NCBI GenBank assembly: GCA_963942565.1
Contig: OZ012695.1
Span: 15,538,884-15,602,883, forward strand
DNA length: 64,000 nt
DNA from: Maea johnstoni
Lineage: Eukaryota > Annelida > Polychaeta > Spionida > Magelonidae
Reading direction: 5' to 3'
In this document: positions 53,787 through 63,369 of the stretch, in pieces
How positions within the stretch are numbered: position 1 is the first letter of the stretch
Layout of the letters: each line of letters starts with the position of its first letter
Notes under the pieces: model-generated
Database searches by the model: none
Seen by the model: the letters and a program-made list of their open reading frames with translations, nothing else
What the model was told of the DNA's origin: nothing
Made by a program: the position numbers and the translations under genes

Positions 53787-54391
53787 CTGGATAATCCAGG
53801 ACGGATGGGACACACTGGTAAACTGGGTGACCCAGAATGACCAGATACCTTATACACCATAAAAATTCTCCCCTTTGTCACCGACCCAATCATAATGCAC
53901 AATCCCAATCCGACCACTTGCCATTAACTATAACACAAATCCCATCTGATTGAATATTATAAGTTTATGTGTGGACAATATTTAACATATAAAATTATGA
54001 TGTAATCCAACTGGATAATCCAGGAAAGATATATCATGGGATTACACAATGGATGACCCAGTGTGTATTAAATACAATTATTCAAAATCAACTAGGGTAC
54101 TGCACAACTGGATAATCCAGGAAATGCTTACCCAAGTATGTACATAATGGATGATCCAGTATGTACAAAATATTAATGTCCACACACATGTATATATATA
54201 CTATGGTGCTTTATAACTTAATAACTTATTATGTCTGAACCCTATGGGTAACCCAATATGGGGAAAGACAGTGAATACTACTCTCACCAATATAAAGCAT
54301 CATCCATGTAATATTTGCACACCACAGATCATTTGTTCGCTATAATAAGAAGCCTGAAACCTACCTATCCTGAACCCAATGGGTGACCCAG
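53787..54391 (+). repeat. Palindrome series TGGRTRAYCCA in the ORF1-ORF2 spacer
   Basis: Seven 11-13 bp near-palindromes lie at 53787-53799 (CTGGATAATCCAG), 53823-53835 (CTGGGTGACCCAG), 54011-54023, 54050-54061 (TGGATGACCCAG), 54108-54120, 54148-54158 (TGGATGATCCA), 54245-54255 (TGGGTAACCCA) and 54380-54390 (TGGGTGACCCA): eight sites in total. Two more are in ORF2 (56186-56198) and the 3' UTR (58892-58902). Stem position 4 changes together on both sides (A with T, G with C) in nearly all, which suggests a conserved hairpin or a dimeric protein site. The rest of the 1161-bp spacer shows no gene. Confidence 0.8.
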
Positions 54392-54854
54392 TGTGGTGAA
54401 AGATTATGGGTATCAATTGCTATCTTATACTGTGTATTTTGCATATCATAGAGATAATCAATCTATTGAGCAACCATGTATATAGAGCTGTATATATCAG
54501 TAACCTTGATGCCAGTCTACTCCCAATGACCATTCTAGCTACACCTGAACACATAGAAATAACTTCCTCCTTCTGGAAATACAACTAATCAAGAAAAAGT
54601 TAATCTGTTCATCATCTTGGGAGGCGACTGGCACTAGGGTTGCAAAATTATTTTCTTTTTTGTATTCTTAAAAGGCGGGGCCCACGAAAGTGTAGGGCAA
54701 TGTCATCTAACATGACAATGTTTTTTGTTCCAATATGTATTTCTGTGTTGATACATGTTCTTTTATGTATGTTTGTATGTGCTGCTCGAATATTATATGT
54801 ATTAATTGAAAAAAAAGTTAGAGTTTGGTGTCATTGGCAAAACATCCTTAAAGC

Positions 54855-57800
54855 ATGTCAGAAAATCTAAGACTAGAATCCTTAAACTGTAGAGGATTGA
54901 GAGACAAAACCAAAAGAGCAGACATATTTGATAGAATAAAAGACAGAAAAACTGACATAATATTATTACAAGAAACACACTTGACTGAAAATGACTACAC
55001 TGAACTTAAAGAAGACTGGAATATTGAATACTTTTTATCAGGTAATTCGAACACATCTAGAGGGACAGCAATTTTACTAAATAAAACTTTTGAGTATGTA
55101 CTACATGACAAAATCCTTGACGATAATGGTAGATACACACTAATAGACATTGAGATTACTCTAATAGGAAGACTGACCGTAGGAAGTATTTATGCCCCAA
55201 ATGACCACATAGAAATTTTTTTAGAGGAAATATTTGACAAAATTAATCAATTAAACAACGTTTTCAATGCAATAGGAGGAGACTGGAATATGATACAGAA
55301 TTTCAAATTAGATACATACAACTACGACAGATGGAACAACAAGACAGCAAGCAAAAGACTAGAAGAAAAGAAAATAGAATACGACTTAGTTGACATATGG
55401 AGAATCAAAAATGACAATAACAAAAGATTTAGCTGGTGGAAAAAAACACCTAGAAAGGCTGGACGGTTAGATTTTTTTTTAGTTTCTGACCAGTTAACAA
55501 CAAGAATAGGGGACACTGAAATACTCTCACCATACAAATCAGACCACGGAACCATATCGATAGAAATAGTACTAAGTGAAGAGAAAAGAGGAATAGGATC
55601 ATGGAAGCTAAACACTGATCTACTTAAAGATGCAGAGCTACAAGAGAAAATTAGGGAAGAAATAAAGTTAATTAAAAGAACATACGCACTAACCCCATAT
55701 AACCAACTAAACTTAGAAGAAAATGAAATAGAAATAGAATACAGCATTAAAGCAGACCTATTGTGGGAAGTCATGTTAACACAAATAAGGGGGATAATAA
55801 TAGACCATGCAAAAAAGAAAAAAAGGAAAGAAAAAAAAAGAGAAAAGGAATTAATAACAGAAATAGACACACTAAGTGAAAATATTCAACAAAACATAGA
55901 AAGGATAGAAATACTAAACATTGAATTAACGGGGTTAAGGGAGGAGAGAATAAAAGGGGCACAAATAAGAGCAAGATCTTTAAAATTAAATGAGGGTGAA
56001 AAACCAAGTTCATACTTCCTATCACTAGAAAAAGCCAATTACATTAATAAATCAATGCTAGAAATACATGACCTGAAAGATAAACTAATCAAAAACAGAG
56101 ACGGAATACTAAAAGCACAAAAAGATTTCTATCAAAAACTATACTCCATGGGGAATACAACCAACCTAGACCAATCACCGCTAAACTGGGTAACCCAGCA
56201 TATGCGGAAGCTAAATAACACAAAAAAAGAGAAACTAGAGGAAAACATAAACTTAATTGAAATAGAAACAGTACTTTTTAAAATGAAAAATAATAAATCA
56301 CCTGGCCCAGACGGCTATAGCTATGAATTTTTCAAAATTTTCTGGGAAAATTTAAAATTTTTAATGCTAAACACTTTTAATGAATACTTAGATAGCAAAC
56401 GCATTAGTGACCAACAAAATTTAGGAATAATAACATGTCTCCCTAAACAGGGCAAAGATCGAAGATATATGAAAAACTGGAGACCGATCACATTACTAAA
56501 TTCTACTTACAAAATTTTTAGTGGTTTACTAGCTGAAAGGTTAAGATCAACATTAGAAGAATTAATACACAACGACCAAAAAGGCTTTGTACAGAATAGA
56601 TTTATTGGAGAAAACATTAGACTGATACACGACATAATGACAGAATGCGAGACAACTAATACTGATGGATTTATGATACTCGTAGACTTCGAAAAAGCAT
56701 TTGATACGTTGGACTGGAAATTCATACAAAAAACTTTCGAATTATGTAATTTTGGAGAAAAAATATTAAACTGGATAAAAATACTACAAAACGGCTCTAA
56801 GGCTATAGTCTCTCAAAACGGGTACTTTTCTGAACCAATAAATCTGCAAAGAGGGTGTAGACAGGGTGACCCTGTCTCACCCTACATCTTTGTAATTTGT
56901 GCAGAAATATTAGGCATTGCCATTAGGGAAAATAAAAATATAGAAGGATTGACGATTTTTGGATACGAACATAAAATATCACAATATGCCGATGACACCA
57001 CTCTCATAACCAAAAACTGTAAAAAATGTTTAAATAGAGTACTAGATACTCTAAACGATTTCCATCTTGTCTCAGGGCTTAAAGTAAATATTGAAAAAAC
57101 CAAAGTTGTGCAGCTAGGTGTGGCACGGGACGGCAGGATGATAGGTTTAGAAAATGGAAAATTAGAACTCACAAATGAGTTTGTGCTACTAGGCATACAC
57201 TTCAATACAAAAGAGTTAAACAAGATAACAGATAATAACTGTAAATTAAAATTTCCGAAAATGAGAAAAATTCTGAGACAATGGAAAAGGAGACGATTGA
57301 CTCTAAATGGTAAAATCTCGGTTTTTAAAAGCCTAGCCTCTAGCATGATAACTCACATCCTGCTGTCCCTGCCAGACCCTTCACCACCACTTTTGGACGA
57401 ATTAGAACATATCACGAATGACTTCCTATGGGGAACTAAACCACCCAAATTTAGAAAGGAAATTCTAGAATATCCCCTTGAGTTAGGCGGCATGCAATTA
57501 CATAACCTAAAAAGGTTCTCATCCACACTAAAATTAACATGGTTAAGAAGAATTATCTTAACAGATAGTGGATGGACAAACTTTGCACTGGCCTACGAAA
57601 TAGACAAATGTTGGATGTATGGCAACGATTTCACTGTTCAAAAATTAAAAACAATAACCAATAGATTTTGGAAAGATGTTATCCAATCAATTATCGACCT
57701 GAGAAACATATTGACACCAATCACAGACCAAGACTATCTATGTTGGCCCTTATGGTTTGACCAAACGTTAAAATTACCTATAATCAAAAAATTGCAAAAG

Positions 57801-58616
57801 AATAATGTTTATATGATAGCAGACTTACTAGATAGATCATGGGATATAATGACAAAAGAAGAAATAGAAAGAACAAAAAATATTACCCTAAATTTCTTAG
57901 AATACATGTCAATTAAACAGAGTATTAAAGGTTTTATTAAAAATGCAAAAAAACAGATAGAAAATACAGGACCATACCGACCCTATCTGCTAAATATAGT
58001 TTTCTCGGAGAAAAAGGGATGTCAAAATCTATATAGAAAAACAGGTCAATATGGAAACAAACTATTAGTTGAAATATCACAAAAATGGGACATAGATATT
58101 CTACAAGATATCGAAGCAGAGGAGGTAAAGCAATCAATCAAAACCTTTAGAAAAACAACTCGGAATATGTACCTATGGGATATCCAATATAAAATCTGGT
58201 TTGGAAGAGTAGCGACAAATGCAAGACTTTTCCGTATGAACATAAAAGAGTCAGACAATTGTGAATTCTGCCAACAGATAGAAACTAATGAACATGCCTT
58301 TATTTTCTGTGAAAGAGCTCGAAATCTATGGTCCGACATAAATACTTTCCTTACTGAAATTGGCTACAGAAACTTTAGATTAGAACATCACATTTTAATC
58401 TTTGGGGACACAGAAATGGATCCCCTCTTTAACTTAATTATTATAATAGCCAAAAAACTGATCTATCAAAATAGGGGAAAAGGCAATATCTACTCGCTAA
58501 TGCACTTTAAGGCATTATTAGAAATCGAAAGAGAGTCGGAAGAAATATACGCCAACGAAAATGATAAGATTGAACAATATGAGAGGAGGTGGGAAAAATA
58601 CCTCACATTATATTAA
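54855..58616 (+). CDS. LINE ORF2: AP-like endonuclease - reverse transcriptase (intact)
   Basis: An uninterrupted frame of 1253 aa performs target-primed reverse transcription. Residues 1-235 form an apurinic-type endonuclease: N11 (LNCRGL), E40 (QETHL), D143 and N145 (GGDWN), and S229-D230-H231. A Lys/Glu-rich helical linker covers about 255-365. The reverse transcriptase covers about 450-760: NKSPGPDGYSYEF, D611 in LVDFEKAFD, RQGDPVSPY, and Y711-A-D-D714. A thumb and connection region follows. The C-terminus carries a CX2C-X7-H-X4-C knuckle (C1136, C1139, H1147, C1152). The motif set places it in the L1 superfamily, most like the Tx1 clade. It starts 1161 bp after the ORF1 stop, so its translation needs a separate mechanism. 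Degenerate relatives lie at 16005-16965, 17560-18115 and 38640-39250. Confidence 0.96.
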   Translation: MSENLRLESLNCRGLRDKTKRADIFDRIKDRKTDIILLQETHLTENDYTELKEDWNIEYFLSGNSNTSRGTAILLNKTFEYVLHDKILDDNGRYTLIDIEITLIGRLTVGSIYAPNDHIEIFLEEIFDKINQLNNVFNAIGGDWNMIQNFKLDTYNYDRWNNKTASKRLEEKKIEYDLVDIWRIKNDNNKRFSWWKKTPRKAGRLDFFLVSDQLTTRIGDTEILSPYKSDHGTISIEIVLSEEKRGIGSWKLNTDLLKDAELQEKIREEIKLIKRTYALTPYNQLNLEENEIEIEYSIKADLLWEVMLTQIRGIIIDHAKKKKRKEKKREKELITEIDTLSENIQQNIERIEILNIELTGLREERIKGAQIRARSLKLNEGEKPSSYFLSLEKANYINKSMLEIHDLKDKLIKNRDGILKAQKDFYQKLYSMGNTTNLDQSPLNWVTQHMRKLNNTKKEKLEENINLIEIETVLFKMKNNKSPGPDGYSYEFFKIFWENLKFLMLNTFNEYLDSKRISDQQNLGIITCLPKQGKDRRYMKNWRPITLLNSTYKIFSGLLAERLRSTLEELIHNDQKGFVQNRFIGENIRLIHDIMTECETTNTDGFMILVDFEKAFDTLDWKFIQKTFELCNFGEKILNWIKILQNGSKAIVSQNGYFSEPINLQRGCRQGDPVSPYIFVICAEILGIAIRENKNIEGLTIFGYEHKISQYADDTTLITKNCKKCLNRVLDTLNDFHLVSGLKVNIEKTKVVQLGVARDGRMIGLENGKLELTNEFVLLGIHFNTKELNKITDNNCKLKFPKMRKILRQWKRRRLTLNGKISVFKSLASSMITHILLSLPDPSPPLLDELEHITNDFLWGTKPPKFRKEILEYPLELGGMQLHNLKRFSSTLKLTWLRRIILTDSGWTNFALAYEIDKCWMYGNDFTVQKLKTITNRFWKDVIQSIIDLRNILTPITDQDYLCWPLWFDQTLKLPIIKKLQKNNVYMIADLLDRSWDIMTKEEIERTKNITLNFLEYMSIKQSIKGFIKNAKKQIENTGPYRPYLLNIVFSEKKGCQNLYRKTGQYGNKLLVEISQKWDIDILQDIEAEEVKQSIKTFRKTTRNMYLWDIQYKIWFGRVATNARLFRMNIKESDNCEFCQQIETNEHAFIFCERARNLWSDINTFLTEIGYRNFRLEHHILIFGDTEMDPLFNLIIIIAKKLIYQNRGKGNIYSLMHFKALLEIERESEEIYANENDKIEQYERRWEKYLTLY

Positions 58617-58916
58617 ACAAAAAACCCACGTTTATTAATAGAAATAGTATATAGACATAATATCAGCAGCCGCTCTTGTGACGTTTATTAGTCTCATAAA
58701 GACCTCCAATGTTGTACTGTGTGTAAAAAGGGAGGCAAGTATCATTGTACATAAAATGTATAGATAAGATTTATTTTTCATGAAAGATACTGTACTCTTT
58801 GTGATGACTTTATGTAATTTATCTGTTTTAGTTTATCTATTCTGTTACAATTGTTCTTGTTATAATATTGGAAAACAAAATAAATGAACTATGGGTGATC
58901 CAAAGTTCTTTAAAAA

Positions 58917-58975
<59 letters not shown>
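58617..58975 (+). terminator. LINE 3' UTR, polyadenylation signal and poly(A) tail
   Basis: AATAAA at 58879-58884 lies 34 bp before a pure run of 58 A (58918-58975). The tail overlaps the two A of the target-site duplication, as expected if it primed on the nicked target. Confidence 0.9.
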
Positions 58976-58977
<2 letters not shown>

Positions 58978-61002
58978 TTGACTCACTTTATCTCACAACC
59001 CTGTTTTTATTGGACAATTTAGCCGATACAATGTTCATATTGTCTAAATGGCCTCAGATGCAGAATACAGTAAACATCACAAACGTACTCTCACAGCAGG
59101 GTATAAGATCTTTGAGTAAAAAAGTTCCCATCCATGATTATGGACTGGTCTATCATATTTCCATAATCACCGGGTAGGCGAACCACTTTTGCTGAACATT
59201 GCTTAAAGGAATGCGCCTCCTCCCAACTTTCTTTACAAAAAAAAATCGTCTATTTGTTCGGTATTCTATTCAGATTTAATGGACCATGTGTTTGCTTTAT
59301 ATGTAAACAAGTTAGACAGCTGCTGCAAGCGCACCCAGAGCGGGCACCATAGACGAAGAGCGACTCTCTCCTTCTCCCGGCCTGATTCTGTATCTGATGG
59401 ACCATGGAATATACATAAGTTTGCATTGAAATGCAGGAGCTGAGGATGGAAGAAGTGTATAGAAATAGCAACTGGAGATGACAGGCTAATTGACCATCCA
59501 TATAAATATTACTCTCTTTATTTATGAGTACAAAATTCATACCCCTCTCACAAGAAAATTTTGTCCATACCGGGTAATCTCGCTAGTGTCGGGACATGAA
59601 AAATCGCTTGAGAGAGAGTTTTTAGATGTAAATGATTTAACTACCGAACGTACCAAGTTGATATCGAATGTACGCTCCCAGTCTGTCTCCCCAACAACAC
59701 CAGCATTATTAACGACAATATCCAATCTTCCGAAATATTTCTTTGCATTTGTAAAACCGCCTGGCAAAGAAAGAGTTAATGTTGAAAGTATAGAAATTCA
59801 AGCTCAACATCATATTACGAAAGTGTACATAATTTCTACTCAAAATACAATATTTTGGATATAGGCTTATGTATTAAGTCCATATATCAAATGAAATATA
59901 CTTTATATTATATAAAGGTACACCAAGTGCTCCTTTTGGTAATGTGTGCATTTTAGAGTATTCAAATTAGATGAGATGTTTTAAGATGATGCGCAGGTTC
60001 TGCATTTATTTTCCCTCTCTTGACACGTCCTTACTCAGTTGTCATCAAAAATGAATATGCTACATGTGCCAGCCTAGGTAACTGACAAATCAATAGGATT
60101 GGGGATGAAAAAGATTCTATAGCTGCATATGACCTAGCGTCCGATGTGTAATGAATGGGTAATGCCATAGCCTTTCTAAAGAAAATTGCATTGATTATGT
60201 CTATAACTAAATCAATTATTGTGCGAATAGTCTTGACATAACTCTGGTGATATTAAATCTATATATGTATTGTTTTATGTTTTTATAGTAATAAGGTAAT
60301 ATAGCAAGATTTACATATGACCCACTTTCCACATCAATCTTTCTGGAAACATCACATTCCATAAAATGGACTGAATTGTCTCCGAATATCTCTACAAATT
60401 CATTTAGGGTTTGTAACCCTAATTCCTTGTTCCAATCCAGAACGGCGACCTGAAAGAAAGAGGGATGAGTCAGACAAGCGCATGTACTTGATAATACATG
60501 GCACGTTAACAATGAGTAAACCACATTCTAAGACAATTTTGGAATATTGTTTTCAAATTTCTCGTCTTCTTAGATCCAATGTCATTTTAATACCCTAAAT
60601 TGCAACTCAGAAAGGCCCCCAAAATCTTCACAAACTACACATAAAACAGAAAGGTTAATCAATAGTATTTACTCTATTGGGCTGCTAGCTGTTACGAAAT
60701 GTGCAAAAACACCCATATTGCACGAAGGATAGACTTAAAGATACCATATAAACTTTTAAAAGGTAACTGGGTGCGATGGCAACATGGTCTCTGGCAGGGA
60801 AAAAGTTTAAGATAGTAGGAAATGTAAATCAGTCAGACTGGTACACACCTATTCCGAATCACTACTGTATGACATCTATCAATATTCGTAGAAATAAGGA
60901 TACATTTACCTTTGCTTCTTTGAGCAAAAGCGCCCTAACAAACGCTTTGCCCATTCCTTGACCTCCACCGGTAACTATAGCAACTTTTCCTTTGATAATC
61001 AT

Positions 61003-63004
61003 AATGAAAGAATAGTAGGTACATGTAGGATGTTTCAAAGCTGTAGGTCGTACAAGGTGAAGCGTTAACCTTACTTTGACTTCTTCCATTCTTTGCGGTG
61101 CAGATATTTTTGCTGTCACCTCTTAACATCGTAATATTCAACAAAAAGTCTCAAGCTGCTGTGATACATCCGAACTACACGAGGAATGAGTCAAAGCATT
61201 TTGCTATCACCTCTTTTGTGTCCATTCAGATTTTATTAAACGTCAGATCACTTGCATCTGCACCAACGATATGTTGACGTTTAAGAGATTCGCACGCTGA
61301 TCCATATTTTTCCTGATCGGAATCTCTACTTGTTTCCATAAATTAGCCACATGTGAACACTGCAAACATGTGTACACTTGTTTTCTTACTCCCATACAAA
61401 TTGTTCTGGCACCAAAACCTTATCATATAATAGTTTTTTCGTCATTAAGCTATTATGTACGTATCTAAACTGAAAAAGGGGAATATGTCACTTGTAGTAT
61501 GATAGTTAACTTTAAAGAAAACTGCCACAATTCTACACATAACTTCTTCATTTTACAACGATTTCGCCTTAATTGTATTTATGAAATTAGTTTTACATCC
61601 AAGCAGTTGCTTATACAGATTTGAATAGCCTTGTTTTTGCCTTTCTTATCATATGAAGGATCACTGGTAGGTTTGACCCTGTCGAAATCCTTTAGTTCAT
61701 GGTGTATCTCACCAATCAGTTCGTATCTCTTAATCGTGAAATTTCGTTGTCTGAAATAAATCATCCCGATTTGGTATTTTGCTTGCAATTGATCACTTGA
61801 CATACCAGACCACAACAAGATGTAGAAGGACGGAAGGAATAACAGAATATAGGAGGTAGGAAGGAATTGTTTTAACGTCGCTATTGATACCCTCATTCAT
61901 ATCATCATGGGATAGAGACCATGAACAGGTGTACCATCTACCCCCACCCGAAGACATATTTCCTAGCAGAATTGCTACTTAGGCACATTTACTAGGAGAT
62001 TTTCTTAGGAATTATATACCTGACAATCAACATTAAACATGAATGATAAGAACTAAAGCGGTCTATTTTACAAGTGATATGCCTAAGGAGGATATTATTC
62101 AATGACGCTAACAAGAAGAAAGTCGAAATGGCATAGCAATGGAGAGGGGATTGGGTAGTTGCTGTAAGATACCAACCAATCGGTTTTTCCTGTTACGCCT
62201 TTTGGCCAGAGTGTATTTGGTATTATAAGTTACATACAATCATTAGAAAGTGTGTCTAGATATGAATGATTGATGGTGGATAGCAGGCCAGACCACAATA
62301 TCTAACAGGATGTAAAACATATAATGCCTGCTTCTGCTTTTCGAAGGTAAGAAAAAGCAAAGGATACTTCTCATTGCTGGCTCAGAGGTGATATCGATTA
62401 GGGGATAGTGCTAGCGTGTGATATTGAATTGAGAGTTTGGATATCAAATCTATCGAGTGTGAATTGCCCATTAGCATAGAGAATTAAGACAAAGCAGGTG
62501 ATCGTATTGTGTACAATAATCACGTTTGCCCTAAAAACTAACATAACATATTTGAGACTAAGTCACCAGAGAAGGCGTTCAGCATACTCTTATCCTATCA
62601 TTGCGTTGCATACTTTTGTACCACAATGCAATATTTAGGTGTAAGTACCGTATTTTCGCGCTAATAAGACGCACCCGTATATAAGACGCAGCCCTTGTTT
62701 AGGCTGTCCTTTCAAAATATAACTATAGGCAACCTCGCTTTAAGTTACTTCCTATTTCTTTGCACTGCAATATTATTCTTGAACTACACATGATAAGATC
62801 AGTTTCTTGTGTCCTATCAATTGCAGCCTGAATCGGTAATAACATTTACTCTGTAAAACAGCAAAGGCTTATTTTCCAAAGATTTTAACAGCTAGTAAAT
62901 TTTTGCATAGATTTCTAAATGATCGGATAATGCAGATGGTTTATTAGTTTATAACTATTCATGTGGTTTGATGAATATGTTACAGCATCTTGTAGCGCAC
63001 TTAC
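61003..63004 (-). other. 5' flank of copy E and remnant 3' region of copy F
   Basis: 61003-61520 is the inverse of the shared 5' flank. 61590-61700 holds a segment also found before D (43812-43910) and its inverted twin (about 47500-47610), coding potential DFDRVKPTSDPSYD; its origin is unknown. 61870-62200 matches the 3'-flank block of copies A and C, and 62230-62340 matches intron 6 of A and C. Exon 7, which should lie between the last two, is missing. Confidence 0.55.
62647..62692 (+). repeat. Fragment resembling a DNA-transposon terminus
   Basis: TACCGTATTTTCGCGCTAAT followed by AAGACGCACCC and a second ATAAGACGCA repeats the familiar CCGTATTT...TAAGACGCAC terminus found on many animal DNA transposons, often hAT-type. 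Only this end is visible. Family assignment is tentative. Confidence 0.4.
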
Positions 63005-63153
63005 TGGATAAACCCATCTTCCGTCAGCACTTCTTCTAACACTTCTCGAAATTTATTGGGAAAGTATATGTCTTTATCCTTCGTGGGCTCACCCACCCGG
63101 ACCAGGGACATATGCAATTTACGCGTAGTAGTTGCAGCACAATGCTCTTCTCT
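63005..63153 (-). pseudogene. HPGD-like: HPGD-like copy F, damaged exon 6
   Basis: On the minus strand the exon has good borders (CTTCAG acceptor, GTAAGT donor) and reads REEHCAAT ... GEPTKDKDIYFPNKF ... LTEDGFIQ. It is 149 nt instead of 161. One loss of 2 nt and another of 10 nt lie about 30 nt apart, so the reading frame is restored, but the stretch between is scrambled and the VNCICPWFV segment with Pro183 is gone. The next exon is absent because intron 6 runs directly into the 3' flank. Exons 1-5 would lie beyond the right edge of the window. The remaining protein could not keep the SDR fold around the cofactor, so I call it a pseudogene. Confidence 0.8.
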
Positions 63154-63285
63154 CTGAAGTATTCAGATATATTTGTCAAACCCTTCGATCAGCATCATTA
63201 CTACTAGTCGAGGAACTCATTACAACCACTTTAATATACTTTAATGGATTCCAATGTAGCATTTCCATTTACTCATACACCTTCC

Positions 63286-63369
63286 ATACATACATACATA
63301 CATACATATATACATACACACATGCATGCATACATACATACATACATACATACATACATACATACATGC
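63286..63369 (+). repeat. (CATA)n microsatellite
   Basis: About 20 CATA units with a few CACA and TGCA variants. It is the inverse counterpart of the TATG arrays at 10828 and 37262. Confidence 0.9.

Larger units (their letters stand above)
52056..58988 (+). mobile_element. Complete Tx1/L1-like LINE with TatD-bearing ORF1
   Basis: The element body runs from 52071 to the poly(A) end at about 58975. A perfect 15-bp target-site duplication, AACTTTGACTCACTT, lies at 52056-52070 and 58974-58988. Order: 5' UTR of 285 bp; ORF1 (52356-53693, zinc finger plus TatD nuclease); a 1161-bp spacer with short palindromes; ORF2 (54855-58616, endonuclease plus RT plus zinc knuckle); a 3' UTR with AATAAA at 58879-58884; and 58 A residues. 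The intact frames, perfect duplication and long tail indicate a young, possibly active insertion. It sits in intron 3 of HPGD-like copy E, antisense to the gene. Because the duplication encloses both frames, ORF1 is part of the mobile unit. Confidence 0.95.
51151..61002 (-). pseudogene. HPGD-like: HPGD-like copy E, exons 1-5 intact, exons 6-7 missing
   Basis: Minus-strand exons are 61002-60910, 60449-60326, 59760-59654, 51616-51520 and 51227-51151, with the standard lengths, phases and GT-AG borders. They encode TGGGQGMG (11-18), D36, NNAG (90-93), S138, Y151 and K155 (YIACK), with Ala148. All five exons are open and the catalytic set is complete. Exons 6 and 7, which encode the Pro183 region, the substrate lid and the C-terminus, are not found between 51150 and the gap. 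The homology to intron 5 runs out near 50480, close to the breakpoint of the inverted duplication. Intron 3 contains the complete 6.9-kb LINE in the opposite orientation. I score it as a partial gene, broken either by the rearrangement or by misassembly. Confidence 0.8.

Noticed and set aside
55322-56025. Antisense Phe/Ser-rich frames in LINE ORF2 (also 56882-57346)
   Set aside because: They are shadows of the A-rich sense strand and low in complexity.
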